The notes: generated by a model not told the origin, from the sequence alone. DNA of 64,000 nucleotides from Armigeres subalbatus (GCF_024139115.2 NC_085140.1:23280035-23344034); one strand, 5' to 3'. Counted from the first letter of the stretch, positions 41,273 to 54,240 are shown. Made by a program: numbers and translations.

Positions 41273-41925
41273 GGTCAGCTCAACTTATTTAAAAGTCACT
41301 CCTGTAATTGCTAAAGTTGTCAGGAAGGACACTATCACATCCGTAACGTCTGTGATGACCTCACCTCCATCTTCTGACTTCATGCCTGAACACCAGTGTT
41401 TTAATGACCCTGATCAGAGTAAGATCATGCTAATCATTTCATTTGAAACATGGAACAATACCAATGTCTTTCAGACGGTAGAATTTTCAGAACATCTCAC
41501 GGTCATAAATTCATACTCGTTATACTTGAAACTAACGTCACATGAAAACTGATTTCAAATCTTTTCCATATTACAACTAAGGTGATGACTTAAAACCAAA
41601 AATCATTCCTGCTCGTCGTTCCCACGATACAAGTGACGAACGGTCGTTCATTATCACACTCGCAATACATAAAGCTACAAAAACTGATCAACTTGATTCA
41701 TTTTACATAAAATTTGCAGTTTTATCCCTACTGAAGAACTTTTGCAATCAAGACTAAAACTAACAAAATCAATCTTATTGCAACTTCTGAACAGGTTTAG
41801 ATCGACTAGAATAATAGTTTTAAAAAAATCCTATTAAACCCCGTTTGTTGATATCGACGGGCACTTCATCCGACCCTCCGCGAATCTCCTCAACACTTAC
41901 TCCCGTTAACCTTTTGGGTGCCCTG
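41273..41925. other. Spacer after RTE copy B
   Basis: AT-rich, no recognised feature. The 94-residue frame at 41,268-41,552 carries no known motif. Confidence 0.4.
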
Positions 41926-42068
41926 CCCAGTCAACACAAGATCGTATATGATGTCACATAAGATGCTAAAGTGGAGGTCATATAGGTACTTCTCCATACT
42001 ACATGTATGTATATCGCCTCCACTTTAGCATCTTATGTTGCATCACATACGATTTTGTGTTGACTGGG
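41926..42068. mobile_element. MITE of 143 bp with long inverted ends
   Basis: CCCAGTCAACACAAGATCGT, ATGATG and ATAAGATGCTAAAGTGGAGG on the left pair with CCTCCACTTTAGCATCTTAT and ACGATTTTGTGTTGACTGGG on the right. The arms are about 52 bp with four or so differences. The target duplication is unclear. There is no protein. Confidence 0.85.
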
Positions 42069-42129
42069 TGTTAATATCACTTTTTTTAGAGAAAGGATCC
42101 CCATTATCTACTCTACATAACATTGACAA

Positions 42130-43780
42130 GATGTGACGTCCCCCTCTAGCATTTCCATCCTACGTAGATACCTGGCTGGCTGCAGCGTCGATAAACCTAT
42201 GCCTGGCGACTGGCGTATTGTAGCGCTCTATAATCGTTGATCGTGGGCAATGTTCCTCCAGTTTCCCCGAACGTTTAGGGTCCCCAGGTTCGATTCCACC
42301 GCGTACAGCCAGCGTGTTCATGGCCTTCCACGTAGTCGCCGGCATCTATCCGGTTTCTGTTGAATATTTCCTTTCTTCCGACATTCGTACTAAGTGACCA
42401 GCCCACTGAAGTCTGTCGTAATTTATACGATTCACAGAATTTTCTTCTTTGTAAAGTAAAAATATTTTAAGCTCTTTTTAGTGGAATGTATTCAACCGTA
42501 TAAGACGAGTTTAGTACTTTCCATTTAATTCAACTACGTTTTGTTATCTTTGCAGATACGTATTTCGACCTCAACTGTGTCTCTTCAGTGTCTCGTACCT
42601 GACTCGACTTTGTACACTTGATTTGATTCATGCGTCTGCGCCACACATTATTTCCATTTCCCTCCGAGTATTGTACGCAGCACTTTTGACTCGAAAACCC
42701 CGAAATCTCTCCGGTCCGCCTCTTTCAATGTTCACGCATCATGTCCATGTCCTGTCCATGCCACTGGTAGAATCAGACTTTTATACAGAGCAAATTTCGT
42801 TTCCGGCTGCATGTTTCGGGACCTAAGCTGGTTACGTAATCCGTAAAAGACCATATTCGCAGCAGCAGTATTGTCACATGTCACAAGCGTTTCAAAGTGA
42901 ACAAATTCTTCAACAACGTCAAACACTCCCCATCAAGAACACCTTCAGCACCAACACCACTAGGTATTCTTCTATCTCTACCCGCAACCATGTGCTTTGT
43001 TATGATAGAGTTAATGTTTAAGTCTATCCTTGCCATCTCCCTCTTCAGTGGAGCAAACTTCACTACTGCTTTGCGATCGATTCCAATGAGGTCGATGTCG
43101 TCCGCAGAGCCCAAGAGCATGTGCGACCGTGTGATGATAGTGCCGTTCCTCTGCACGCAAGATTTTATAACCGCGTCCTCGAATGCAATGTTGAACATTA
43201 AATTCGACAGTGCATCACACTGCTTCAATCCTTCTAAGGTCACAAACGAGGTTGACACTTCGTCTACAATCCAAATACTTCATATCGAACCATCAAGTGT
43301 TGCACGTATCAGTCTAATCAGTTTCGCTGGTAAATCATGTTCGGACATTATCTGCCACTCATTTATTTTTACATAATCTTACGCTGCTTTGAAATCAATG
43401 AACAGATTGTGAGTCTGCAAGTCGTACTTCCGGAAATGAATCAAGAATCATCCGCAGGCTAAACATCTGATCTGTCGTTGATCCTCCAACATGAAAGTCT
43501 AGTATACGCCGCCGAAGGACTCCTCAGGCGGTCTCAGTCAGTAAAACAGAATACACAGCAAAATTTTGTACGCTGAGTTCAGAAGGGTGATCCCTCTGTA
43601 AATGACACACTCTAATATGTGACCTTTATTATAGATTGGGCATATGAGGCCATCCAACCAGCCGGTAATCAGTTCTTCATCGTCCCATATTTTCCAGGAA
43701 ATGTGGTGGATCGATTAAAGCTGCTGTTCACTTCCGTGTTTGAGAAGCTCGACCAGGAGAAGCTTTTCCATCACAGTATT
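42130..43780 (-). pseudogene. RTE-clade reverse transcriptase relic
   Basis: On the minus strand, from 43,780: GWLDGLICPIYNKGH-type sequence, RGITLLNSAYKI, GGSTTDQMF, LEGLKQCDALSNLMFNIAFE, GTIITRSHMLLGSADDIDLI, RRIPSGVGAEGVLDGE, FYGLRNQLRSRNMQPETKFA and FGVFESKVLRTILGG. The last RTE part, LRQTSVGWSLSTNVGRKE-type sequence and NRNRIDAGDYVE, is at 42,420-42,300. FADD has become SADD, so both Asp residues remain. Stops and shifts are frequent. A separate repeat (42,440-42,615) splits the C-terminal part. Confidence 0.75.
42440..42615. mobile_element. Interspersed repeat (TTTAGTGGAATGTATTCA family) inside the RTE relic
   Basis: Contains AGCTCTTTTTAGTGGAATGT, ATAAGACGAGTTTAGTACT, GATACGTATTTCGACCTCAA and CTTCAGTGTCTCGTACCTGA, a short repeat I recall as common in Aedes. 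Parts recur at 22,175-22,265 and 32,415-32,470. RTE sequence continues on both sides, so it is an insertion. Its class is not clear. Confidence 0.55.
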
Positions 43781-45673
43781 CTAAAGAAAATGTGCAAGAA
43801 ATAAAAATAAATCGGAAAAACGGCTTGTGGAGTAATCAGTCGGAAATTCATATGGCTGCATTTGCTTGGTACGTAGAAAGTTTGAGCGAGTCTGTTTCTA
43901 CTTTGTCCGTCTAAAAAATTAATCAATTAGTTTACTTTTGATCTTTTTTTTTCGTCACGCAGTTAGTTTTTGCTATTTAAGTTTGCAAAAGCTTTCGTGG
44001 CGGAAATGTAGAGGATTCCTTGGCCTCCTGTAGCAATGAATGTCGAACTAATTGTCCTCAGAAATTTGCTCATTTGTTTCACCAATTTTAAATTATCTTC
44101 TTTATTACGACTCTTTCAGACATTTTTTTTGACTGCTTTCATAGAATTGCACGAATCCTATAAAAAAAACACTCATTGTTGCTTCGATACTGTAGAAAAA
44201 TTAAACGAGAATTCTCGCCCAAGCGCAAATTTGTCCTTTACGCACCAGATAGATTCGTCATTCACTTCCGCACAAATTTCTTCCTGGAAATTGTGTTCAT
44301 CAAACCATAAAGAGGCTTTCATTGGCTTCATTGGCTTTCTTTTCATTTCCCAGGCAACAAGCGATACTGTGACCCAATAATCATCACCAAACGGTGTTGT
44401 GCTCGATTGACGATAGCTGGGGTATAGATACAGGCCACCGCACATCGTTCGTTTCCGTCAGTCAGTCAGCCAGTCAGCCGTTTTACTGTCACAGAATGTA
44501 TCGCTTTCCTGATGCGTGGGAGGGACAAACCAAAAATCAATTATCAACGTGTAATTGGATCCAAGAGCAACAACGACTATGACAACAGTTTCCCATGATG
44601 AGCCTCATGCTTCCGAGCGGGTGCACTGGCGTTAGGCATAACCAACATTTGGCATAATTTGTTGGCGTAAATTCATATCTTTCTTTCGTGATATTGCTGT
44701 TTCTTTTGATCGAAATCAATTAAACCCATTTTCAATTAGGCTTATCGTCCTTCTATGCGTAGCAGTGCGTGTCTCCACGAAACGACGACCCACAAGTGCA
44801 ATCAGAACAAGCAGGTGGGCGTGAAAATGATGAGCGACGAACGACGACTGAAAATTTCGCTAAAAAGGGGAGTGTACAAACAGATAAGGTGCTAAAAAGG
44901 ACCGCGCTCGAAAGAATGATGGGCTTAGGATCGTAATTAATTATGTAGCCAGAGACAAAGCGTCGAATCTTTCAGTGGCCCATTGAGTCATTATTGAGGG
45001 GCGGTTTTTGGCGTTCTTTAAAAGGGAAAACAAGCCGTAGAAATAGTACGGTCCTGTTGATCCCCGAAAATGTCTTTTCGTCTTTTCACCGTAACAAGAG
45101 GCAGTCTAATTACATTTTCCAGGTGAATGGAATGTTTGCAGAAGTCGTGAATAATACCTCCGTTCGTTTTGATGAGCAACAAGTCGTGAAAGCATTTTAT
45201 TTCTCCCGTTGTTAGGATTATGTGCGTGAAAGGTGGAAGAAGGGAGCAACAGGACAGGATTGTTTGTTTGCTCTACCCGTGTTCGGGGAACGTTTTTCAC
45301 AGTTTTCGCTTTCGGGAATCAGATTTTCGGTTCGCTTCGAATGAAATGATTCTGGTGAACGAAAACCTGTTGGAACAATTTTGTTTGTTATTTGACGATT
45401 CAATTTATCAAGCAAATTTAAGCGTTTTGTTGGCTTTTCGTTTGTCGTTACGTTCATATTGATACACAATTTATTCTTTTTTTTTGTTGCGAAACCATAA
45501 TGGTGTTTGCTTCTCGGGAAAAATACTACCTTGTTAAACGCATACCAGCACGTGTTTTTCTAGCAGCGTCACTGGTTTTAATGGGAACAAAACGTCAGAA
45601 GTTTGATTTCTAAAATAAATGCATTAGCATTGTTGCTGTTTAAAATATCGTAAAATCCAGTAGTCTACATGTG
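43781..45673. other. Low-copy DNA, no gene recognised
   Basis: No transposon signature. At about 44,455 the run CAGTCAGTCAGCCAGTCAGCC repeats an initiator-like TCAGT, but no TATA box or reading frame supports a promoter. Short frames on both strands (44,036-45,469) have no known motif. This may be host intron or intergenic DNA. Confidence 0.35.
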
Positions 45674-46860
45674 TAGACCTCTTCATGTTTTCAAAAAGTA
45701 TCGAAAATTCAACCAGTCAGCCCAGAATCATAATTCTTATGCTAAAATAAGCCTCCTGTCAAATTTTCAGCTAATTCGGATAAAATTTCGAGGTGGCTCA
45801 AGTCAATTTAGTGTTTTTGAGCTATTTTCAATTTTGGAAAAAATCTAACAAGAGATATAAACGTCGAAAACTATCGCAACAACTTCGCGACAACATACGG
45901 AAGCTTTTGTTGTGCTTTACAAGTCTTGTGAACATTGCTACTCGTTCCGTTCACGTTTTGTCCATGTAAAAGTGATTTTCAAGCTTTTAAGTGCATAAAA
46001 ATACTGTTTCTCCCAAAAGTCGTTGTTCTACAAAATTCTTGAATTTATGACAAATGATTGCTAATTTATTATATTATTATTCCTCTTTTTTCCCTGAAAA
46101 TTTGAGTAATATGATTGTCGATGTGCGATTTACCGTTAAATTCTTAAAAATCAGAAGCTGAACATTTGTCACAAATTTGCACGTTAGGATTTCTTCAAAA
46201 AAGTTGTTCGAACAAAACATAAATCAGATCATATGATATTTGATGCTTACAACAAACGACTTCCAAAATTTGTTAATTTCACCATATGTCTGCATGCTTT
46301 TAACATTAGCTGCATCGTAGTAACAAGTGAAATCGAAGCTTCTTTGTTTGAACAACTTGTTTGAAGAAATCTCAGCGTGCAAATTTATGACAAATGTTCA
46401 GCTTCTGATTTTTAAGAATTTAACGGTAAATCGCACATCGACAATCATATTACTCAAATTTTCAGGGAAAAAAGAGGAATAATAATATAATAAATTAGCA
46501 ATCATTTGTCATAAATTCAAGAATTTTGTAGAACAACGACTTTTGGGGGAAACAGTTTTTTTATGCACTTAAAAGCTTGAAAATCACTTTTACATGGACA
46601 AAACGTGAACGGAACTATTAGCAATGTTCAAAATACTTGTAGAGCACACCAAAAGCTTCCGTATAGAGGTTGTTGCGATAGTTTTCGACGTTTATATCTC
46701 TTGTTAGATTTTTTCCAAAATTGAAAATAGCTCAAAAACAGTAAATTGACTTGAGCCACCTCGAAATTTTATCCGAATTAGCTGAAAATTTGACAGGAGG
46801 CTTATTTTAGCATAAGAATTGTGATTCTGGGCTGACCGGTTGAATTTTTGAAGAGGTCTA
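45674..46860. mobile_element. 1,187-bp foldback element with arms above 500 bp
   Basis: TAGACCTCTTCA at the left pairs with TGAAGAGGTCTA at the right end. The arms (about 45,674-46,212 and 46,345-46,860) match almost base for base by eye, with small indels, around a 132-base spacer. ATGTG occurs directly outside both ends, a possible 5-bp target duplication. No transposase-like frame exists. The high similarity of the arms suggests recent origin or gene conversion between them. Confidence 0.85.
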
Positions 46861-47195
46861 ATGTGTATCTTAATATGGCTATTCCATGTGAAGCAGGTAC
46901 CTAAATGATTTCTACGATTTCCGCACTATTTGGTACCACCATCATTTCTTCCCGTAAATAAATCAAGCCCATATGTTTTTGGGATAACATAATTGGAAAT
47001 AGACTGGTAAAAAATCGATATTTCATAAAGAAATATATAATTTTTAAACTACTTACTACGAAACTATTGTTGTTATTATTATTATTATTCGTTGAGTATT
47101 CGCGTAACTTAAGGTAAAATCTTCTGTTCTAGATTCTCTGTGGTGGGTAATAGTTATTTATTGTAAGTTCCTGGAATTTTTAATTGCCTAATTCA
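46861..47195. other. Spacer, nothing recognised
   Basis: AT-rich with a (TTA)n-like run near 47,075. Confidence 0.4.
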
Positions 47196-47199
47196 TTTC

Positions 47200-47560
47200 A
47201 ATTGATTACTTTGACACATTACCACACAACACACACAACGTGGACTTACCCTTACAAAAAGCGAACTGATTGCTTAACAGGCCGTCTGTACCCTCTGAGT
47301 ATGAGGTCAGCCTGTTGAGGATGATCCTCTCCAGCAACTTGCCGGTCGTGTGAATTAGACAGATTGGTCTGTATGCCGAGGGATCACCCGGCGGCTGCCC
47401 GGCCTTCGGCAGCAGTTCCAGCTTCTTTTCCATCGCACAGGTCGTCGAAACACGCTCTCTTGCTGCTCTTATTAAGGGCCAGTTTCGCAGCTCGAAACAC
47501 CACACAGCAATCCGCTCTTTCCTCCTCGGTGTGGGCACGTACATCCTTCGTAAAACCTAA
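47200..47560 (-). pseudogene. R1-clade LINE reverse transcriptase fragment
   Basis: The minus-strand frame reads LLPKAGQPPGDPSAYRPICL, LLERIILNRLTSYSEGTDG and LLSNQFAFCKGKST, the fingers-palm region of R1-type LINE polymerases. The fragment ends before the catalytic motifs. The start of the 112-residue frame is not a true protein start. Confidence 0.75.
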
Positions 47561-47719
47561 GGCAGGATGATTGGTTAGTATACCTGGCGTCTGCCATTTC
47601 TGTCCATCTGCAATTTATCTATTATCTAACTTCCAGACGCTACTGCACTTATTAAGCGTGAGCTTCATGTCAGTTGATCATCATCTTCAGACCTGATCAC
47701 ATTGCAAAGATAAGAACTT

Positions 47720-47990
47720 CCCAAAGAAATTCCTAGAAATATTTCGAGAGGAATTCTTCGATTTGTTATCTTAGGAATTCGTGAAGAAATTTTCAACGGA
47801 ATTTCCAAAGCTATTCCTGGAATAATTGCTGGTGAAATTTGTATAGGAGCTCCTAGAGATATTTTCAAGGAAATTTTTGGAGGTAACTGACCCTCCAAAA
47901 ACTTCCTGAAAATATCTCCAGGAGCTCCTTTGAAAATTTGAAAATGTATTCCCGGAATTCTCGGAGGAATCTGAAGGAAGTCCTGATACC
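47720..47990. repeat. Degenerate GGAATTCC-type repeat with an internal palindrome
   Basis: Words such as GAGGAATTC, GGAATTCC and GAGATATTTTC recur. GGAGCTCC and GAGATATTTTCAAGGAA at 47,848 pair with the segment ending GGAGCTCC at 47,928 (CTCCAAAAACTTCC, GAAAATATCTCC), giving arms of about 37 bp. The repetitive minus-strand frame (FLQIPPRIPGI type) is an artefact. Confidence 0.6.
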
Positions 47991-48159
47991 TACTCGCAGT
48001 TTGGTTCATGGTCAATCACACCTACTAGAATATCGTCGATTTTGAAAAGGAACACAAGTGGTGATAGAATACAATTTTGCATCGCTCATCCCGCTCATTC
48101 CAGTTCGAGACAGCAGCACGTACGGACCTGTTTTTTGCTCGCGCATTTTTTCCGAGTGC

Positions 48160-48646
48160 GACAAATGGAGGTGGCCGATCCCAAGTGCGCCAACTGTGGC
48201 GACAAACATCGGGCCACCACAAAGGACTGCCCAAAGCGAGCCGAGTTCCTGGAATCCGGAAGAAGGCTTCCACCAGGACCATTCCGAAGAAGAACCGTGT
48301 TCCTGTAATCAACGAGGTAAACTTTCCAGCCATCCCGGCTCGCCGTCATGTGATTCCAATACTTCCACCGTTACAACTGCACAAGCGACTGGCAACGGTA
48401 GCTGCGTCGGTTCAAACTCCAGCACCTTCGGCACTATTCACCAGCGAATGGCCCCCGCTCCTTCCTCCTGGGTTCCGTTGGCAGTCGGAGAACGTAGCCG
48501 GCCCACCGGAACAATCTGCTCCGGTCTACACTCCGGAGCAACTGATGTCGATCTTTGCACAACTCGTCACTCGGCTGCGCGGCTGCAAAACCCGTTTCGA
48601 CCAGGTTTTTACTCTTGACATGTTCATTATTGAAAATGGCTGCTAG
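48160..48646 (+). pseudogene. Jockey ORF1 C-terminal part with zinc knuckle
   Basis: PKCANCGDKHRATTKDCPKR is a CCHC-like knuckle of Jockey gag-like proteins, which bind element RNA. After a frameshift the reading continues with VINEVNFPAIPARR and ends YTPEQLMSIFAQLVTRLRGC, TRFDQVFTLDMFIIENGC, a typical Jockey ORF1 C-terminus, at the stop at 48,646. Upstream ORF1 is missing or unrecognisable. Confidence 0.7.
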
Positions 48647-51036
48647 GGTGGGCCTGGTCAACTGGAACGCTTGCTCGCTTAAGAGCAAAATAATTGAGCT
48701 GAAGGATTTCCTTGAGGAGAAGGAAATAGACGTGGCGTTCATCACCGAAACGCACCTAAAACCGGAGGTAAACGTCAACATCCCGGATTTCCGCATCGTG
48801 CGACTCGACCGGCCGACCAGGGGAGGCGGTGTGGCCATCGCTCAGTGTCATCGAGGCGATCGGTGTCGAAATCACCACTTCGGTCGGCACAAACGCGCTC
48901 ATTGCGGCATACTGTCCAACGCAAGCCAAAGCCGGCGATGGATCATCGGCTGCTCTTCGGAGGGACATCGTTAAGCTTACGCGGAGGCAAGGTCAGTTTA
49001 TCATTGCCGGTGACCTCAATGCCAAACATTAAGCCTGGGGCAACAGTCGTGGCAATCGAAACGGCACCATCTGGAGCAACGACATGGAGGAAGGCCACTA
49101 CACGATCTTGAGCCCGGATTCCCCCACTCGGCTGAGTCGGTCCGGTGTCCACGCAACCCTCGACCTCTACATAACAAACCTGAGTGACCACGTCTCGCAG
49201 CCGGTCGTCTACCAGGAGCTCAATTCGGATCACTATCCGGTGGTGGCGGAACTGGGCTCCTCGGTTAATCGGCACCAGCAGTTACGGCGAAATTACCACC
49301 GAGTGAACTGGCAGCGGTTCCAGCAGTGCGTCGATAACACCGTCGATTACGAGGTGCGTCCGGAGACGCCGGAAAATATCGACCGCCAGCTTTGCGCTAT
49401 CGAGAAGGTGATCACGGCGGCCTGAGAGCAATATGTACCGACGGCTCGGCAGGTAAGCAACTCCTTAAACATCGATACACTTACCAAAAATTTGATTCGA
49501 TTGCGGAATGTCACTGCAGGCAGTTCCAGCGTACTGGACTGCCTGAGCTTCAGGCACGCTGCAATCGAATCACAAAAATTATCCAGGCCAGAATGGTGGA
49601 CCTCAAAAATAACGATTTTTTGAATAAGATCCGCACTCTCCCAGATTATGCCAAGCCGTTCTGGAAAATGACCAAAATACTAAAATCCAAGCCTCGGCCC
49701 ATTCCACCTTTGATCCCACTAGACAATAATGACTCTAAGGATCGCTTGATAACTCCTGCAGAGAAGGTCGCTGAAATAGGTCGTCACTTCATCAGCTCAC
49801 ACAATCTTGGGCAGAACATCGTCAGTCCACACGAAGCAGCCGTCAACGAGCATGCTAACAACATCCATTTGATTCCCAACGACTTCTCGGAGGAGTTGGA
49901 GATCTCAGCTGGCGAATTGACGGCCTATATCAAATCATCGAAAAACATGAAGGCCCCAGGCTTCGATAGCATCCTGAATCTCGAGCTCAAACACATGAGT
50001 GCTCCATTCTTTGAGCACCTCTCGCTGATCTTTAATCAGTGTCTCCGGCTCAGCTACTTCCCATTATCCTGGAAGTCAGCGAAAGTCATCCCCATCCGGA
50101 AGCCTGGGAAAGATCCTTCCTCCCCAGAAGTTATCGTCTCATCAGCCTTCCCTCAGGGTTATCCAAGCTATTCGAAAAAGCTATTCATCACCGAGTTCCA
50201 ATGCGCACAACATCGTCGCAGGCGTCCCCCAGGGCAGTATCCTCGGGCCCCTGCTTTTCAATCTGTTCACCTCCGACATGCCAGAACCTCCAGAAGGCGG
50301 CATTCTGTCTCTGTTCGCAGATGACACCTCCATCGTCTACAACGGTAGAGTGATCAGAGCGCTAGTGGCAAAACTCCAACGAGGCCTGGATGCCCTGACA
50401 GAGTACCTCACCAGCTGGAAGATCTGTATCAACGCGGCGAAGACCCAGGTCATCATTTTCCCCACTCTAAATCCCCTAAACATGTTCCGCCTGGGGACTG
50501 TAAAATCATCCTCAATGACACGACTGTGGAATGGGCCAATGAGGCCGACTACCTTGGCATAAACCTCGACAGCAAGCTTATTTTCAGGCAACAGGTTGAC
50601 AAAACGGTGACGAAGTGTAACGTTTTTTTGAAACTACTGTACCCTTTGATCAACCGCCGGTCGTCATTGTCCCTGAAAAATAAGCTTGCTGTCCACAAGC
50701 AAATCATCCTCCCTGTGATCGAATATGGCATGCCGGTCTGGGAGAGCTGCGTCATTGTCCCTGAAAAATAAGCTTGCTGTCTACAAGCAAATCATCCTCC
50801 CTGTGATCGAATATGGCATGCCGGTCTGGGAGAGCTGCGCTAAAACCCACCACCTCAAACTTCAACGGGTCCAGAACAAATTCCTGAGGATGATCCTCAA
50901 CACCCCTCCCAGGACAAGAACATCCGAGGTCCACCGTCTGACCAGAATAAAAACCTTACATGAACGCTTGGGTGAGTGTAAAGAAAGTTTAGGGTCCGTT
51001 GCTTGCACTCAGACCAAGAAGCGCTTAGGGCGCTAG
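48636..51036 (+). pseudogene. Jockey ORF2: endonuclease and reverse transcriptase
   Basis: It starts MAARVGLVNWNACSLKSKI (48,636). The endonuclease has FITETHL (catalytic Glu), GDLNAKH (followed by a stop) and LNSDHYPVVAEL (Asp-His). The polymerase has MKAPGFDSILNLELKHM, FPLSWKSAKVIPIRKPGKDP, then a deletion, GVPQGSILGPLLFNLFTSD in a shifted frame and the catalytic SLFADDTSIVYNG. The thumb reads NEADYLGINLDSKLIFRQQV. An 88-bp duplication repeats NKLAVHKQIILPVIEYGMPV and shifts the frame. It is broken in at least five places. Confidence 0.8.
50662..50837 (+). repeat. 88-bp tandem duplication in the Jockey polymerase
   Basis: CGTCATTGTCCCTGAAAAAT begins at 50,662 and 50,750, and the two 88-base units differ at only one or two bases. 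As 88 is not divisible by three, the duplication shifts the frame and yields two copies of the peptide IILPVIEYGMPVWESC. Confidence 0.9.
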
Positions 51037-51305
51037 TTCCAATCTAGGTTATCAAATTTTTATTGTAAATATTAGTGTACATAGTAGTTAGGTTATCAAA
51101 TTTTAAAAAACACACTAGCGCCTCCTGAAGGCCGTCATGATACATTATATTTTAAAAATTAAGTAAAAACATAAAAATAATAATAATAATAACAATAATT
51201 AAAATTGAAGTTGGAGGGCCAAGCCGGCCGATCACTGTACATGTTAAAAATAATTGTAGAACAAAAAATGTTTAAATAAAGAAGAATTTTACTACTACTA
51301 CTACA

Positions 51306-53589
51306 ACTTTGCATCCCCGCCCAGCTAAAATCGGGTTCGGACAGGACAAGATTCTGGTGGTATAAAGTGTAAAAAGCAAAACAGGGCAATTCTTGAAAAT
51401 TCTAGTGTAACAAATTTTCTCAAACTCCCCAAACATATGGGTATCATCATGTTATTTACATGATACACGACTGCAAAACTGGTAAATTTAGCTTCGAAAT
51501 CTCGTAGTTAGCAACCAAAGAAATGACGAATTCTAGACTAAAGGTGCGAGGCGGTAAAGTTCCAATTGGAGCTGTAATAGCAACTAAAAAAGCACGCGAG
51601 CGTTTGCAAAAAATAAGGCATTTTTGTTGACTCTTTATTAGGTACTTATAACCCGACCAAATCAAAAATTAAAAAAATATCAAAATGGAGTATGATTCCC
51701 CTACTCCTTACTAAGTAGTCAGTCTAACTGCACCGATTTAGAAACTCATCAAGTAATGTTGTTACCGGCTTTCATAACAAGCTTTCCATATCAACCTGCT
51801 TTCCTTTTATTAATGATAGACAGTCCATGAAATAATAAGCTTAGCAGAAATTCGTGAAATATGGGATGGATCATTTCACTTATACTGCTTGATCCCTTTT
51901 CAAAACGAAAAAATACGGGCGCTTCCAATTGATCCTTCATCGATTGAATCAAATCCTTCAGAGAAGGTAAAATCATGTAATCAAAGTAAAAATGGAATTT
52001 TTCATGCTGATCCCCATGTAACACCGTACCACTGCTTGGAGTCGGTCGTCACCGATGGTCGAAAAAAGAGGCAAAATAATGTTATCAATCATACCCAGAA
52101 TCTTCCTTCAAAAAAATAAAATAAAATGGTTAGAAACGACGGAGACGAAACAAAAAATGAAGATGGAGAATCTGATTTCGGACCAACCGCTACGACGGCG
52201 ACCTTTCTTAGATTCCAATAGACACCGACTTAGACACGCACGGGCACGGCACAAACCCAAAGTTGGAGTAACCGAGATAAATGTCTTCCGTAGGGGGTGT
52301 TTCCAACTTCAACTCAGTCGTGTCGCTTCCTGAAGGGCTCTCTCTATTTCGGTATGCGTGCTGGGTAAGTCGCGCGGCACAAGGCCCAAAACCCCCTCCG
52401 AATCACGTACTGATTGCTATCATCCCTCTAGCTCCCACTTCCTTCCTTCCTTCCTTCCTTGCTTGCTTCCTATCACAAACAGAACGGAATTCCTTCAGGA
52501 ACAATAACCGCCACTCGGTCTGTTGGAGCTTGCGGTGATGACGCAGGAAATGTGCAGCCAGGACGGCTGAATCAACGTTTATCGTGATGATGGGTATTAC
52601 GGGGATTATCAAAACTGCCATGGGTTATATTTATAACCTTGATGGGGTCTTGTCTGGTTAGCCCCAGAAAAACCGCAGCTGACGCAGAATCGGTGGGGAT
52701 ACACAAAGATACATTTTTTTGAGGATTGGATCTGATGAAAGAATTGCTTCCCATCTGGTGGTCTTTGATGGAGAAAAGCAGAAACATTTATTCCAGAGCC
52801 TACCGTCGTACTGGAGCTCACGTCAGAAACATACTCCGAAGCAAAAATTAATTACCTCTCCAGGCACATTCTCTGACACATTGCAATGCTGTACAAAGAT
52901 TGCAAAGTCACTCATCCGTGAAAGCGAGCCATACTTTTGTGCTTTTGTGATTTGGGTGAAATAAATTGCGTCCTAATATTAATTCAACCCTTTCCATTGG
53001 GATGTTGGTTGTGTTGTGGGCGTGTTGGCAATGGTACCTAATCAGAGTGACTTTTCAGAATGATGGAGGTGCTTTTTGGAAGTGATTTATGGATTACTTT
53101 TATTGCCCTTCAACTGACATAACCAAATCGTATGATTCCTTCTTTTTGGCAAATAAAAATGTTATATGAACATAACCTTGGTTTTACGATTGTTGAGTAA
53201 TGGATTTCTAGGCATGGAGTGCATAGCACAATAAATGTGCTGTTTTACATTCATTTTTAGAAAAAGGCATACAGGTGTTTGTTGGGTTATATTCAATTCC
53301 TTTAAATTTTCCTGCTTTAGAAATATTGTAAAAAATACGTTTATTATTTTTCTAAGGCAATAAGCATAAAGTATATCAAATGAAAATGGTGAAAATCTGA
53401 AAAAAAAAAAATGGTCAGGGTTTTGTGAAACTGCAAATGCCTTTATAACTAATATGTAATACTTTGGAAAGAATTGTTATAGAACAATTCGATATCAAAT
53501 TTTGAAAACTACGTTTCTGCTTTTGTAACCAAAAATTTAAACGTCGAAACCAACACCATCAACAGTTAGCCGAAGCTTTCCTCTTCAAT
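51306..53589. other. Low-copy DNA before the satellite, no gene recognised
   Basis: Contains a (TTCC)n microsatellite at about 52,439-52,470. Short frames on both strands lack known motifs. From about 53,300 the sequence is AT-rich up to the abrupt start of the satellite. Confidence 0.4.
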
Positions 53590-54240
53590 CTACATGCAAT
53601 CCAAATCCAATCCAAATCCAATCAAAATCCAATCCAAATCTAATCCAAATCCAATCCAAATCCAATCCAAATCCAATTCAAATCCAATCCAAATCCAATC
53701 CAAACCAATCCAACCCAATCCAAACCAATCCAAACAGAATCCAAACCAATCCAAACCAATCCAAACCAATCCAAACCAATCCAAACCAACCAATCCAATC
53801 CAATCCAAACCAATCCAAACCAATCCAAACCAATCCAAACCAATCCAAACCAATCCAAACCAATCCAAACCAATCCAAACCAACCAAACCAACCAAACCA
53901 ATCCAAACCAATCCAAACCAATCCAAACCAATCCAAACCAACCAAACCAATCCAAACCAATCCAAACCAATCCAAACCAACCAAACCAATCCAAACCAAT
54001 CCAAACCAATCCAAACCAATCCAAACCAACCAAACCAATCCAAACCAATCCAAACCAATCCAAACCAATCCAAACCAATCCAAACCAATCCAAACCAATC
54101 CAAACCAACCAAACCAATCCAAACCAATCCAAACCAATCCAAACCAATCCAAACCAATCCAAACCAATCCAAACCAATCCAAACCAATCCAAACCAATCC
54201 AAACCAATCCAAACCAACCAAACCAATCCAAACCAATCCA

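Larger units (their letters stand above)
48030..51305 (+). mobile_element. Jockey-clade non-LTR retrotransposon, 5'-truncated and degraded
   Basis: It contains the end of ORF1 (zinc knuckle), ORF2 endonuclease and reverse transcriptase, and a 3' end with AT-rich sequence and a short (TAC)n-like run (about 51,290-51,305). The 5' part of ORF1 is missing. Frameshifts, stops and an 88-bp tandem duplication (50,662-50,837) show that it is inactive. Confidence 0.8.

Noticed and set aside
44440..44485. Promoter at the TCAGTCAGTCAG run
   Set aside because: Initiator-like words repeat, but there is no TATA box or downstream frame; it is likely a short simple repeat.
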